From assembly GCF_008710135.1 (NCBI RefSeq), contig NZ_VYKK01000008.1:124001-188000 (forward strand): a DNA stretch of 64,000 nt, written 5' to 3'. This document shows, piece after piece, positions 35,584 through 44,844 of this stretch; position 1 is the stretch's first letter; every line of letters starts with the position of its first letter. Both the position numbers and the translations under genes were made by a program. The notes beneath the pieces are model-generated. The model was given only the letters and a program-made list of their open reading frames with translations. It did not search any database and was not told the DNA's origin. Source of the DNA: Paenibacillus spiritus (GTDB lineage Bacteria > Bacillota > Bacilli > Paenibacillales > Paenibacillaceae).

Positions 35584-37818
35584 TCACCTCCCGGCCTTCA
35601 CCAATTTGCGCAGCCGCAAAACCTCAGTATACACGGCTTGCCAGTCTTTGTCTTCTATAATTTCGGGGCTGTACCGGGCCTTCTCGAACCAGGCCAGCAG
35701 CTGTTCCAGCGGAGCGGATACGGCCGGCTTCTCACCGCTCCAGCGGGCGACCGTCTCCCGGAGTGTCTCGTGAGAGCCGCGGCCAAAGCCCCGCCGCTTC
35801 ATGAAGGCGAGCCAGCGTTCCGTCTCAGCCAGAACCTTCTCGTCCGGCGTCAGCGGCCGGCCGCGGCGAAGCCGGTCAAGCAGGAAACGAAGCGTCATCC
35901 GGCTGTTCCAGAGCAGGAAGCCTCCCCAGAGGGCGAGCACGCAGATTGCTGCGCCGATCAGCCAGGGACCAGCGCCGTTCAGGAAGCCCGAATCATCCGT
36001 CTGCGTTGGGCCTGCCGGATTGGCGGCCGGTGTCTCCGACGGCTTCGGTTCCTCTCCGGCCGGCGTCTTTTCTTTCTCGGTCAGAAGCGGCGCGTTGAAG
36101 CCCGGTGTCGCCTCGATCGGAAGCCAGCCGTACTCGCCGAAATACAGCTCGGCCCAGGAGTGGGCGTCCGCGTTGGTAATGGTATAGCTGTTGTTCGCGG
36201 CACCGCGCATCTCCAGGTTGTCCGGCAGCGATGCCTGGGAGCCCGGTGCATAGCCTTTGACCCAGCGGGCCGGAATGTTCAGCGACCGGGCCATCGTTAC
36301 CATTGCCGTGGAATAATAATCGCAGTAGCCCGACTGAACCTCGAACAGAAAGCCGTCTACGAAATCCCGGCTCTTCTTGAGCGACAGGTTCGGCTCATTC
36401 GTATAAGGAAACGATTGCTGTAGATATTGTTGCAGAGCGCGCGCCTTTTCATACGGCGTCTCCTCTTCGGCCGTCACCTTCCGAGCCAGCTCCCGCACTC
36501 GCTCCGGGAACGAGTCGGGGAGCTGAAGGAAGAGTTCGGGAACGTCGCGTCCCCCGTAGAGTTCTTCATAGGTAGCCGTCTCCAGCTCCCGGATCGGGAC
36601 GATCGGGATTTCGGAAGTCAGAATGTAGGAACGCGGATACGGCGAAGCCTTCGGATTATTGACGATCAATTCCCCGTCGCGCGGACGCCACGACAACGAC
36701 GGCATTTGTCCGCCGTCTTCCATGGATTCGATCCGCGAGATAGAGTAAGCGCCGAAGATGACGGGATACCGGTTGCTGTTGAGCATCCGGACGGAATAAC
36801 GAACCTTCTTGACGGGGACCGACGGGGTGAAGCTGTTGGCCAGCTCGCGCTCCGCCTCGGCCTCCTCGAGCGCTCCCCGCTCCTGGCGGTTGCCGTCCGT
36901 CCATCCTTTGCCCGAGTAGACCGCACGGGTCTCGCCCCGCATGTAGATTCGCGTATCCGACACGACCGTCATAACGGGCGAATAGTCATAGGCGAAGCCT
37001 CCGCCGAGCCGCGTATCATTGTTGCTGTAGCCCGAGGTCGTATTCGCGGAGCCGGTTCCCCCGGTCTTGGCTGCGGCCTTCCCCGCGCTCTCCGACTGCG
37101 AGGCCCCGCTGCCCCCGCCTTCCCCCTGCCAATGCGTCCAGGCGGTATACGGATCGGTCAGCGTCGGTCTGACGCTGGGAACGGATACTCCGGCCAGCAG
37201 GATGAGCGAGAAGACGACCACCAGATTGGCGATAATCTTGAACGGATATTCCAGCATATAGCTCCAGCTGTGCGGATAGCGCTTGCGGAAGCTCGCAAGA
37301 TGGTCCGTAACGAGCCAGCCCAATCCGGCGAACACCGACCAGGCCGTCTCCTGCCAGAGTTCCGACACCGTGAAGGAATCCAGCGCCGCCAGCGCCGCCA
37401 GATTCAGCCCAAGGAACAGCAGAATTCGAATCCGCCCCGATACCGACCGGGACAGGAGAAGAAGCAGAATTGCCGCTCCGAGCGCGAACCACAGGTACGG
37501 CTCCATCTGCGACACCAGATCCCTGGCTTTCTCCAAGGGCGGAGCTCCGGGGAACGGCAGGTATAAGCCGTAGTCGTTGATGGCGCGGAACGTCGTATAG
37601 AGGCTTGCGGCGATAACCGCCGCCAGCCGCAGCGGCGCGGCCAGCGGCAGCAGAATCTCCAGCAATGCGGCAGCGAGCAGCGCGGTCCTCACAGCGTCGG
37701 TTGTCTGCTGCAGCCAGTAAGATTCCGTGACGGAAATCCACTGCATGGCGAAGATGACAAGCCAGAGAACAGCCAAAGCGCGGGACCAGTCTTTCAAGGG
37801 ATTGCGCCAGATTCTCAT
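35584..37818 (-). CDS. Membrane transglutaminase-like protein (YebA type)
   Basis: 744 residues. About five N-terminal membrane helices lie within residues 10-215. A large extracellular transglutaminase-like domain carries catalytic Cys in GYCDYYSTAMVTMARSLNIP (near 505) and His in AHSWAELYFGEYGWLPIEAT (near 560). One membrane helix near 615 and a cytoplasmic DUF4129-like C-terminal tail follow. It forms the usual trio with DUF58 and MoxR proteins; the function is unclear, perhaps envelope protein folding or cross-linking. Its ATG overlaps the DUF58 stop by four bases. Confidence 0.93.
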   Translation of the reverse strand: MRIWRNPLKDWSRALAVLWLVIFAMQWISVTESYWLQQTTDAVRTALLAAALLEILLPLAAPLRLAAVIAASLYTTFRAINDYGLYLPFPGAPPLEKARDLVSQMEPYLWFALGAAILLLLLSRSVSGRIRILLFLGLNLAALAALDSFTVSELWQETAWSVFAGLGWLVTDHLASFRKRYPHSWSYMLEYPFKIIANLVVVFSLILLAGVSVPSVRPTLTDPYTAWTHWQGEGGGSGASQSESAGKAAAKTGGTGSANTTSGYSNNDTRLGGGFAYDYSPVMTVVSDTRIYMRGETRAVYSGKGWTDGNRQERGALEEAEAERELANSFTPSVPVKKVRYSVRMLNSNRYPVIFGAYSISRIESMEDGGQMPSLSWRPRDGELIVNNPKASPYPRSYILTSEIPIVPIRELETATYEELYGGRDVPELFLQLPDSFPERVRELARKVTAEEETPYEKARALQQYLQQSFPYTNEPNLSLKKSRDFVDGFLFEVQSGYCDYYSTAMVTMARSLNIPARWVKGYAPGSQASLPDNLEMRGAANNSYTITNADAHSWAELYFGEYGWLPIEATPGFNAPLLTEKEKTPAGEEPKPSETPAANPAGPTQTDDSGFLNGAGPWLIGAAICVLALWGGFLLWNSRMTLRFLLDRLRRGRPLTPDEKVLAETERWLAFMKRRGFGRGSHETLRETVARWSGEKPAVSAPLEQLLAWFEKARYSPEIIEDKDWQAVYTEVLRLRKLVKAGR

Positions 37819-39065
37819 CTTGCTTCTCTCCCTTCCAGGGCGGCCGGCAGCTCTTCAAGCGCAGCGACCGAATAACCGGCCATTCCGCAGGAATCCAGCG
37901 TGCCTGCCCATTCGGCATAGCGGCCGGGTGAAGCCGGGTTGCGGACATGCAGATGGACCGGCATCATCCCCCGGTTCTCCGCCCAGCGCAGCACTTCAAG
38001 CGCAGCCCCTCCACTCTGCGGACTGACGAACACGAAATGGCAGCCACGGGGGAAGAGCTGCTTGCTCTTCTCCAGCTTCTCCAGCAGGCGTCCGCTGCCT
38101 TCCGCATTCAGGTCAATCAGCGCATGCGTCATATGGCGGCGGTCCGCCGCGCCTTCGGCAGGCGCGAAGAAGCGGATCTCCCGGTCGATCGCGCACAGTC
38201 CGACTCCGATCCGCTCGCGCAGGCCGAAGCCGAGCAGCGACGCCGCTGCCGATACAGCCAGCTCGAACTGGGCCGAATTGGAGTACACGCGAGCCGTCCC
38301 GTCCAGGACGACCATCGTCCGCGGCACAGATTCATGCTCGAACTCCTTGGATTTCCAGGCCCCGGTCCTCGCGGTGGCATTCCAGTGAATCCGGCTCAGC
38401 CGGTCGCCGTAGACATAGTCCCGGACCCCGTTGATCTGCACCGATTCGCGCCGCGACTGCGCCAGGGACGTCTGCAAGCCCGAACGGCGCGAAGAGCGCT
38501 CGTACAGATTCCAGCGGGGCAGGTAGACGGTCCGCGGCAGCACCCGGAAGCGGCCCTCCGCGAGGAAAGATCCCTTGTGCTCCACCAGCCCGAATACATC
38601 AATGCTTCCAATCTCCGTCGCCTGAAAAGTGTAGATGCCGCGCTCGAGCGGCGGCGTCTGGAAGCGGAGCTCGCTGCGTCCCCGGTAATCGGGGATGAGG
38701 CTGTCTTCGAACTTCCAGCTCTCCCCGTTATGCTTCTTCAGCATCTCCCGGACAACAAGATAGGGCAGCGGCAGAATGCCGGGGACGTTCAGCCGGAGCC
38801 GGACCTGAAGATAGCCGCCGGCAGCCAGCGGCTCGGGGCTGTCGCCCGCCGACAGCAGGGTGCGGACGCCCTTGGCCCGGCGGACGCCCAGCAGGCCGCC
38901 GGTCAGCAAGTACAGAATGAGGATCGTGGCCATGGTGAAGAGCATGACCGAATTTTTGCCGCCCTGAAACAGGACGTACAGCAGAGTGACAACCCAGACC
39001 GCCAGCATGGCGGCCAGTTTGGCAGGCTGAACAGAGGCCGCCGCCTTGGCCAGTAAGGACCGCAT
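37815..39065 (-). CDS. DUF58 family protein (YeaD type)
   Basis: 416 residues. Two N-terminal membrane helices (LAAMLAVWVVTLLYVLFQGG and MATILILYLLTGGLLG) are followed by a domain with the DUF58 core (VRDYVYGDRLSRIHWNATAR, then EFEHESVPRTMVVLDGTARV), which has a von Willebrand A-like fold. It is found with MoxR ATPases and transglutaminases and may be the MoxR client. One base separates it from the moxR stop. Confidence 0.93.
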   Translation of the reverse strand: MRSLLAKAAASVQPAKLAAMLAVWVVTLLYVLFQGGKNSVMLFTMATILILYLLTGGLLGVRRAKGVRTLLSAGDSPEPLAAGGYLQVRLRLNVPGILPLPYLVVREMLKKHNGESWKFEDSLIPDYRGRSELRFQTPPLERGIYTFQATEIGSIDVFGLVEHKGSFLAEGRFRVLPRTVYLPRWNLYERSSRRSGLQTSLAQSRRESVQINGVRDYVYGDRLSRIHWNATARTGAWKSKEFEHESVPRTMVVLDGTARVYSNSAQFELAVSAAASLLGFGLRERIGVGLCAIDREIRFFAPAEGAADRRHMTHALIDLNAEGSGRLLEKLEKSKQLFPRGCHFVFVSPQSGGAALEVLRWAENRGMMPVHLHVRNPASPGRYAEWAGTLDSCGMAGYSVAALEELPAALEGREAR

Positions 39066-39066
39066 G

Positions 39067-40023
39067 TTACTTCCTCATCGAGACCGGCACGCGCACCGTC
39101 TGCAGCAGCTTGTCCAGCAGCGCGCCGGCGTCGGTACCGTCCAGCCGCGATTCGGGACGCAGCAGAATACGGTGACCCAGCACATAAGGCGTCAGCGTCT
39201 TCACATCGTCGGGCAGCACATAGTCGCGGTCCTGAAGGAGCGCGTACGCCTTGCAGGCCATCATGAACGACAGCGCCGCTCGCGGGCTCGCTCCAAGCAG
39301 CACCAAAGGATGCTCACGGGTCTGACGGACGATGTCGAGAAGATAGTCCAGGACCGGCTCGCTGATATAAATATCGCGGACCTCCTGCTGGATGAAAGCA
39401 ATCTCCTCCATGCCCGTAACCGGCTGGAGCGTATCGACCGGCTGGCCCTGCTGATGGGTCAGCAGCAGATTCCGCTCCGTCTCGGCGTCGGGATAGCCCA
39501 GGCTGATTCTCAGCATGAACCGGTCAAGCTGCGCCTCCGGCAGCGTATAGGTTCCCTCGAAGTCAATCGGGTTCTGCGTCGCGCACAGCATGAACGGATG
39601 CGGCAGTTCGTAAGTCTCGCCGTCGACGGTCACGTTCCGTTCTTCCATAACCTCCAGCAGAGCGGACTGGGTCTTCGTCGTCGCCCGGTTGATCTCGTCG
39701 GCGAGCAGAATGTTGGTCATTACGGGACCCGGCCGGAAATGGAACATCTCGTCGCGCGGATGGTAGACCGACACGCCGGTAATATCGCTCGGGAGGATAT
39801 CCGGGTTGCACTGGATGCGCCGGTAATCGCCGGACATGGAGCGCGCGAGCGCCCGGATGAGCTGGGTCTTGCCGGTGCCGGGAACATCCTCGATCAGGAT
39901 ATGGCCCCCCGCCAGGAGGGCAGTAAGCAGAAGCTGTATTTCAAACGATTTTCCGAGAATGCAGGATTCGAGATTGGCGCGTATGGAGCTTGCGATTGCC
40001 GTGGACTCGGGACGCAGTGGCAT
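39067..40023 (-). CDS. MoxR-family AAA+ ATPase
   Basis: 318 residues. Walker A is EDVPGTGKTQLIRAL (near 45), Walker B NILLADEINRATTKTQSALLE (near 105), sensor 1 FMLCATQNP and the arginine-finger region RFMLRISLGYPD. A C-terminal lid domain follows. MoxR proteins act as chaperones for vWA-like partners, here the DUF58 protein. AGGAGGT lies 10 bases before the ATG. It is the first gene of a twelve-gene operon reaching yqeM. Confidence 0.95.
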   Translation of the reverse strand: MPLRPESTAIASSIRANLESCILGKSFEIQLLLTALLAGGHILIEDVPGTGKTQLIRALARSMSGDYRRIQCNPDILPSDITGVSVYHPRDEMFHFRPGPVMTNILLADEINRATTKTQSALLEVMEERNVTVDGETYELPHPFMLCATQNPIDFEGTYTLPEAQLDRFMLRISLGYPDAETERNLLLTHQQGQPVDTLQPVTGMEEIAFIQQEVRDIYISEPVLDYLLDIVRQTREHPLVLLGASPRAALSFMMACKAYALLQDRDYVLPDDVKTLTPYVLGHRILLRPESRLDGTDAGALLDKLLQTVRVPVSMRK

Positions 40024-40166
40024 ATTGGCATGTACCTCCTATGTCGATATGACAGTATGCCTACTATTTTACATGAAAGGAGGGGCGAAAGTACATTCGC
40101 CTGGCCAAAACGCCCGCATATTCCTGCTGATTTTTCCTTACCCCAAGCATTGTCTTCCGGTGCGCC

Positions 40167-40195
40167 AAAAAAAGCCGGGGCGCTGGCCCCGGCTT
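40167..40195 (-). terminator. Terminator of the spoVA operon
   Basis: On the minus strand AAGCCGGGGC and GCCCCGGCTT pair around a CAGC loop, followed by seven T. It lies just after the spoVAE stop. Confidence 0.93.
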
Positions 40196-40201
40196 GCCTG
40201 T

Positions 40202-40552
40202 TCATCCTTTCGGCCGCACAATCAGGGCGGCCAGGAACGAGAAGACGATCGCCGCCGAAATACCGGCGCTCGTAATGTCGAAGATGCCGGTGACGACGCC
40301 GAGCCAGCCGTCCCGCTGCAGCTCGGTCAGCGCGCCGTGCACAAGCGAATTGCCGAAGCTCGTGATCGGAACCGATGCGCCCGCGCCCGCAAACTTCACG
40401 AGCGGGTCGTACAGGCCGAACGCGTCTGCGGCCGCCCCGATGACGACAAGCGTACTCATCGTATGCGCAGGCGTCAGCTTCAGCACATCGAACATCAGCT
40501 GGCCGATGACGCAGATCAGTCCGCCGACGATAAAAGCCCAGAGATAAATCAT
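40202..40552 (-). CDS. spoVAE: Stage V sporulation protein AE (SpoVAEb)
   Basis: 116 residues with four hydrophobic segments. FIVGGLICVIGQLMFDVLKL and GASVPITSFGNSLVHGALTE match SpoVAEb and also the SpoVAC sequence in this operon. It is part of the inner-membrane channel that moves dipicolinic acid into the forespore and out at germination. Its start overlaps the spoVAD stop (ATGA). Confidence 0.95.
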   Translation of the reverse strand: MIYLWAFIVGGLICVIGQLMFDVLKLTPAHTMSTLVVIGAAADAFGLYDPLVKFAGAGASVPITSFGNSLVHGALTELQRDGWLGVVTGIFDITSAGISAAIVFSFLAALIVRPKG

Positions 40553-41583
40553 GCCTTGCCACCTCCGTTCTCCAGCGCCACGGCATGGGCAATGCAGGGA
40601 ATGGACTCGCCCTGCTGATAGGACAGAGGCGACAGCAGCGCTCCCGTCGCGGCCACCAGCACCCGGTTCAGCTCGCCCCGGCGCATGCGCTTCAGAATGT
40701 GGCCGTATGTAACCACGGCCGAGCAGCCGCAGCCGCTCCCTCCGGCAATGACATATTTCTGCTTCTCCCGGTCATAGATCATAAGCCCGCAGTCGCCGAA
40801 CTCGGTCTTCTCCATCGGAATGCCCTCCTTGGCCAGCAGCTCCCGGGCAATCGGCAGTCCGATGGAGGCAAGGTCTCCGGTAACAATCAGATCATAGTAA
40901 TCGGGCGACAGGCCCGTATCCCGGAAGTGGGCGGTCAAGGTATCCGCCGCCGCCGGCGCCATCGCCGCCCCCATATTGAAGGGGTCTTTCAGGCCCATAT
41001 CCATCACGCGTCCGATGGTGGCTCTGGCCACGAACGGCCCCTGCCGGCTGCCGTCGTTGAAGCCGACCACCGCGCAGCCCGAACCGGTAACGGTATACTG
41101 CGCCGTCGGAGGCTTCTGGGAGCCGTACTCGGTCGGGTAGCGGAACTGCTTCTCGACCGTACAGTTATGGCTGGAGGTTCCCGCCAGCGCATATTTGCCG
41201 CCGCCGGAATCCACTATCATCGAGGCGACCGCCAGACTCTCCATTGAAGTAGAGCAGGCTCCGAATGTTCCGAGATACGGAACGCCGAGCCTTCTGGCCG
41301 CAAAGGTCGTGCTGATGATCTGGTTCATAAGATCTCCGCCGACGAAGAATTCCAGCTCCTTCTCTTCCAGACCCGAATGAACCAGCGCGAGCCGGGAGGC
41401 CTTCTCGAACAGCTTGCGCTCCGCCTTCTCCCAGCTCTTCTCGTCCATATCGAGCGAATCGAAGCTGAAGTCCATATCGGCCCCAAGCGGGCCTTCCTTC
41501 TCTTCCGGTCCGGTAACCGCCGCAGCGCCCACAATGGCGGGACGGGTGGTGAATTCCCAGGTCTGCTTGCCAAGCTGCTTCAC
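40549..41583 (-). CDS. spoVAD: Stage V sporulation protein AD (SpoVAD), DPA-binding
   Basis: 344 residues with a thiolase/ketoacyl-synthase-like fold (GTFGACSTSMESLAVASMIV; VTGSGCAVVGF; GGSGCGCSAVVTYG). SpoVAD binds Ca-dipicolinate. The start is GTG 41583, overlapping the spoVAC stop (GTGA) and following GGGGGTGG. In-frame sequence up to 41790 lies inside spoVAC and is rejected. Expression should be forespore-specific (sigma G) by family knowledge; I could not locate a clear promoter. Confidence 0.96.
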   Translation of the reverse strand: MKQLGKQTWEFTTRPAIVGAAAVTGPEEKEGPLGADMDFSFDSLDMDEKSWEKAERKLFEKASRLALVHSGLEEKELEFFVGGDLMNQIISTTFAARRLGVPYLGTFGACSTSMESLAVASMIVDSGGGKYALAGTSSHNCTVEKQFRYPTEYGSQKPPTAQYTVTGSGCAVVGFNDGSRQGPFVARATIGRVMDMGLKDPFNMGAAMAPAAADTLTAHFRDTGLSPDYYDLIVTGDLASIGLPIARELLAKEGIPMEKTEFGDCGLMIYDREKQKYVIAGGSGCGCSAVVTYGHILKRMRRGELNRVLVAATGALLSPLSYQQGESIPCIAHAVALENGGGKA

Positions 41584-42080
41584 AAATGCCCACCCCCGTG
41601 GCCGAGAAAAATATAAATGATGCCGACAATAAACGCGGCAACCGTACCGAAGACGATAACCGAGCCGGCCAGCTTGAACATATTGGCGGCCATGCCGAGC
41701 ACGATGCCTTCCGAGCGGTGCTCCAGCGCCGCCGAGCACATGCTGTTGGCGAAGCCGGTTACCGGAACGGCCGTCCCTGCGCCGCACCACTGCGCCAGCT
41801 TGTCGTAGACGCCGAAGCAGGTCAGAATGACCGAGATCAGAATCAGCAGCGCAACCGTCGGACTGGCCGCCTCCTTGGAGCTCAGATCAAATCCCGCCAT
41901 GAGCGCCTCCTGAATGCCCTGTCCGATGACGCAGATCAGACCGCCCGACAGGAAGGCCCGGATGCAGTTCTTGAATACCGGGCGGGACGGAACATGCTTG
42001 TCCGCCATCTTCTGGTATTCTTTCGGCGTCAGGGTGTCAAGGCGGAGCTTGACACCCGATTCCTTGGTATTTGCCGGCAA
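41580..42080 (-). CDS. spoVAC: Stage V sporulation protein AC (SpoVAC)
   Basis: 166 residues. Four to five hydrophobic segments are seen, with FLSGGLICVIGQGIQEALMA and GTAVPVTGFANSMCSAALEH as family marks. SpoVAC is a mechanosensitive channel for DPA release. The TTG at 42080 is eight bases after GGAGG; GTG at 42089 would overlap that site and is less likely. It is first of the C-D-E order, the common minimal spoVA set in Paenibacillus. Confidence 0.94.
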   Translation of the reverse strand: MPANTKESGVKLRLDTLTPKEYQKMADKHVPSRPVFKNCIRAFLSGGLICVIGQGIQEALMAGFDLSSKEAASPTVALLILISVILTCFGVYDKLAQWCGAGTAVPVTGFANSMCSAALEHRSEGIVLGMAANMFKLAGSVIVFGTVAAFIVGIIYIFLGHGGGHL

Positions 42081-42151
42081 TAAAGACACCTCCGCTATAA
42101 GAAGTTTTCTTTATTGTTGGCAGGCATGCCGCCGCTTATGTCTTTTCCCCT

Positions 42152-42280
42152 TCAGGTAAAATACAACAGCGCGGCAACCAGCAGCAGGAACAGGATCAGA
42201 ATCAGCACCGTTTCGCGCTCCGCCCCGCCTAAGCGGCGTTCTCTCCGTTTCCACTCCGCTACCCTCACACTCTTGCCCAT
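42152..42280 (-). CDS. 42-residue single-pass membrane protein upstream of spoVAC
   Basis: The N-terminal half is strongly basic (MGKSVRVAEWKRRERRLGGA) and the C-terminal half is a single membrane helix (TVLILILFLLLVAALLYF). AAGGAAG lies nine bases before ATG 42280. It is on the same strand as spoVAC, 71 bases upstream, and may belong to the same unit. The longer frame from 42424 has no ribosome site. I know of no function. Confidence 0.5.
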   Translation of the reverse strand: MGKSVRVAEWKRRERRLGGAERETVLILILFLLLVAALLYFT

Positions 42281-42479
42281 GAACCGTCGCTTCCTTTCCC
42301 CGGGCAGCCGCTGCCTCGGCCGCGCGGCGCCTCCCGCCCGGCTTCTCCATTGTATTCGGCGGCTCCTCTGCGGGTGCTGCCATGCCGGTTCCTTCGGATA
42401 GACAATCCCCGTCATTCGGTTCATACTATTCAGCAGACCCGTCAGCAGACCCGAACTCTCTTAAAGGAGCGATTGCCCC

Positions 42480-43556
42480 ATGAATCAGGAAACTCTCGAC
42501 TTATTCAGAACCTTAACCGAATTCCCTTCGGCTCCGGGCTTCGAGCGCGAGCTGCGCGCTTATTTCAAGAATGCGATGTCCGCCTATACAGAGGAATTCG
42601 TCCATGACCGGCTGGGAAGCTGCTTCGGCGTCTTCCGCGGCGACGAATCCGGACCCAGAATCATGGTCGCCGGCCACTTCGATGAAGTCGGCTTCATGGT
42701 TACCGGCATTACCGATAACGGCATGATCCGCTTCCAGCCCCTCGGCGGCTGGCTGGCTTCGGCCGTGTCGGCCCAGCGGCTGGAGATTATAGCGAAGGAC
42801 GGGCGCCGGATTCCGGGCGTGGTCGCCAGCATTCCGATCCACCTGCTGAGCGCAGAGGAGCGGAACAAGGCCGGCGATCTCGGCAAAATGCTGCTGGACA
42901 TCGGCGCGGACAGCCGCCGCGAAGCCGAGGAAGCGGGCGTTGCGCCCGGCCAGCAGATTGTGCCGGTATGTCCCTTCACTCCGCTCGTGAATCCGAAGAA
43001 GATCATGGCCAAGGCCTGGGACAACCGCTACGGCGTAGGCCTTGCACTGGAGCTGGCTCAGGCGCTGAAGGACCGCAAGCACCCGAACATCGTCTTTACG
43101 GGAGCGACGGTACAGGAAGAAGTCGGTCTGCGCGGCGCCCGGACGGCGGCCAGCCTTCTGCAGCCCGACATCTTCTTCGGACTGGATGCCAGCGCCGCCG
43201 CCGATATGTACGGCGACAAGGGAGCCTTCGGCCAGCTCGGCGGCGGCGCGCTGCTGCGCATTCTCGACCCCGGCATGATTACCCACCGCGGGCTTCTGGA
43301 GTATGTGCAGGATACCGCCGACACGCACCGTGTCAAATACCAGTATTTCGTATCCCAGGGCGGAACCGACGCCGGACAGGTTCATCTGAGCGGCATCGGC
43401 GTCCCTTCCGCAGTCATCGGCATCTGTTCCCGTTATATCCATACCTCTTCGTCGATCATTCATACGGATGATTACGAGGCGGCGAAGGAACTGCTGGTCA
43501 AGCTCGTCGAGGGACTGGATCGGACGACGCTGGCTACCATTATTGAGCGAAGCTGA
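42480..43556 (+). CDS. M42 family aminopeptidase
   Basis: 358 residues. The metal ligands of the tetrahedral M42 family are in place: [11 protein letters not shown] (His), [12 protein letters not shown] (bridging Asp), [10 protein letters not shown] (catalytic Glu and ligand Glu), FFGLDASAA (Asp) and [10 protein letters not shown] (His). It trims peptides in the cytoplasm from the N-terminus, often glutamyl or leucyl residues. AAAGGAG precedes the ATG. It stands alone and ends at a strong terminator. Confidence 0.95.
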   Translation: MNQETLDLFRTLTEFPSAPGFERELRAYFKNAMSAYTEEFVHDRLGSCFGVFRGDESGPRIMVAGHFDEVGFMVTGITDNGMIRFQPLGGWLASAVSAQRLEIIAKDGRRIPGVVASIPIHLLSAEERNKAGDLGKMLLDIGADSRREAEEAGVAPGQQIVPVCPFTPLVNPKKIMAKAWDNRYGVGLALELAQALKDRKHPNIVFTGATVQEEVGLRGARTAASLLQPDIFFGLDASAAADMYGDKGAFGQLGGGALLRILDPGMITHRGLLEYVQDTADTHRVKYQYFVSQGGTDAGQVHLSGIGVPSAVIGICSRYIHTSSSIIHTDDYEAAKELLVKLVEGLDRTTLATIIERS

Positions 43557-43636
43557 TCGCCGCGTCCCTGTGCCCGTCAAGGGCTGAAGCATCGGACCAG
43601 ACAGCGGCGGTCTGAAGGGACCCCGCAACCTGCGAA

Positions 43637-43669
43637 GAAGCCTCCGTGCGCCGGGCGCACGGAGGCTTC
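43637..43669. terminator. Bidirectional terminator
   Basis: A perfect 15-pair stem (GAAGCCTCCGTGCGC with GCGCACGGAGGCTTC) and three-base loop, followed by TTCGTTTATTTTCC on the plus strand. It serves the peptidase and the convergent aldo/keto reductase. Confidence 0.93.
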
Positions 43670-43712
43670 TTCGTTTATTTTCCATTTCTTCTTCGGTTCT
43701 ATTCTGCTGTCA

Positions 43713-44615
43713 TTAAATCATATCAAGCGGCACTTTCCATGCCGGTCTCGGGAAGGCGTTGTCCAGAAGGACGCGCTCTTCTTCGGTCAGCTCAATCAGG
43801 CGGGCCGCCGCGTTCTGAAGCACATGGTCCGGCGTTGAAGCCTTTGGAATGGCAAAGACATTGTCGTCGCAGACGCTCCAGGCCAGCAGCACCTGCAGCG
43901 GCTCCGCGCCGTGATTGGAAGCCACCTGGCGAACCGCCTCGCTGCCGGTCATTCCGCGGCGGAGCGCTCCCGCCTGGGCCAGCGGCGAATAGGCCATGAC
44001 CGGAATGCCGCGCGAACGCTGCCAAGGCATAAGGTCCGTCTCGATGCCGCGCGAGCCGAGATGGTAGAGCACCTGGTTTACGGCGCACGCCGTGCCCGTA
44101 ATTCCTTCCAGTTCCAACATATCGGCCATATCGAAGTTGGAGACGCCCCACCGGGCGATTTTACCCTCGCGAACCAGCCGTTCCATGCCTTCTACCGTCT
44201 CTTCCAGCGGAATGTCGCCCCGCCAGTGCAGAAGATACAGGTCCAGGCGGTCTGTGCCCAGCCGCTTCAGACTGTTCTCGCAGCTGGCGGCAAGCCGTTC
44301 GCCGCCCGCATTCTGCGGATGCACCTTCGATACCAGGAACACCTCGTCCCGAATGCCCCGGATCGCTTCGCCGACCAGTTCTTCCGAACGGCCTTCCCCG
44401 TACATTTCGGCGGTGTCAATCAGGTCCATGCCCAGTTCCACGCCAAGCCGCAGCGCAGCAATCTCTTCTTCCCGGCGGGCGCGGTCTTCCCCCATATTCC
44501 AGGTTCCCTGCCCGATGCCGGCTACCGGCGTGCCGTCCCTCAGTACAACGCGTTTCTCCAGATTCACTCGGCGTATATCTTCCCGGCTTGCACCGGCGAG
44601 CGGCAGCTTGATCAT
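43713..44615 (-). CDS. Aldo/keto reductase
   Basis: 300 residues, TIM barrel. GMDLIDTAEMYGEGRSEELV carries catalytic Asp and Tyr, VFLVSKVHPQ the Lys, and LDLYLLHWRGDIP the His. RWGVSNFDM and AVNQVLYHLGSRGIE are substrate and cofactor regions; AIPKAST binds the NADP phosphate. It reduces carbonyls with NADPH; the substrate is unknown. GGGGGAG precedes the ATG by about 6 bases. Confidence 0.94.
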   Translation of the reverse strand: MIKLPLAGASREDIRRVNLEKRVVLRDGTPVAGIGQGTWNMGEDRARREEEIAALRLGVELGMDLIDTAEMYGEGRSEELVGEAIRGIRDEVFLVSKVHPQNAGGERLAASCENSLKRLGTDRLDLYLLHWRGDIPLEETVEGMERLVREGKIARWGVSNFDMADMLELEGITGTACAVNQVLYHLGSRGIETDLMPWQRSRGIPVMAYSPLAQAGALRRGMTGSEAVRQVASNHGAEPLQVLLAWSVCDDNVFAIPKASTPDHVLQNAAARLIELTEEERVLLDNAFPRPAWKVPLDMI

Positions 44616-44762
44616 TCGGAACTCCCCCTTAGGCGATTGGTATTGACAGCTAAGAAACAGCCATAATATTTATATTTCACCAAAACAAGCTGACATCAAA
44701 CGGCAGATTTGCCGCCGATTTGCCAGAACATAACCGGTCAATTTCAGAATAAATGCCCATGC

Positions 44763-44810
44763 AAAAAAAGCCCGGAAGACTCTTCGCCTGAAGCAGCGTC
44801 AGTCTTCCGG
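44763..44810 (-). terminator. Terminator of the galactanase gene
   Basis: CCGGAAGACT (44772-44781) pairs with AGTCTTCCGG (44801-44810). The minus strand then runs into a seven-T tract (44763-44769). It lies 35 bases beyond the GH53 stop. Confidence 0.9.
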
Positions 44811-44844
44811 ACCCGTCCGGATGAACCCTGTTTAACCGTTATTT

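Noticed and set aside
41584..41790. N-terminal extension of spoVAD
   Set aside because: It lies wholly inside spoVAC in another frame. The GTG at 41583 has a ribosome site and GTGA coupling.
42090..42151. Possible sigma-G promoter before spoVAC
   Set aside because: GCATG could be a -35, but no acceptable -10 lies at the right distance.
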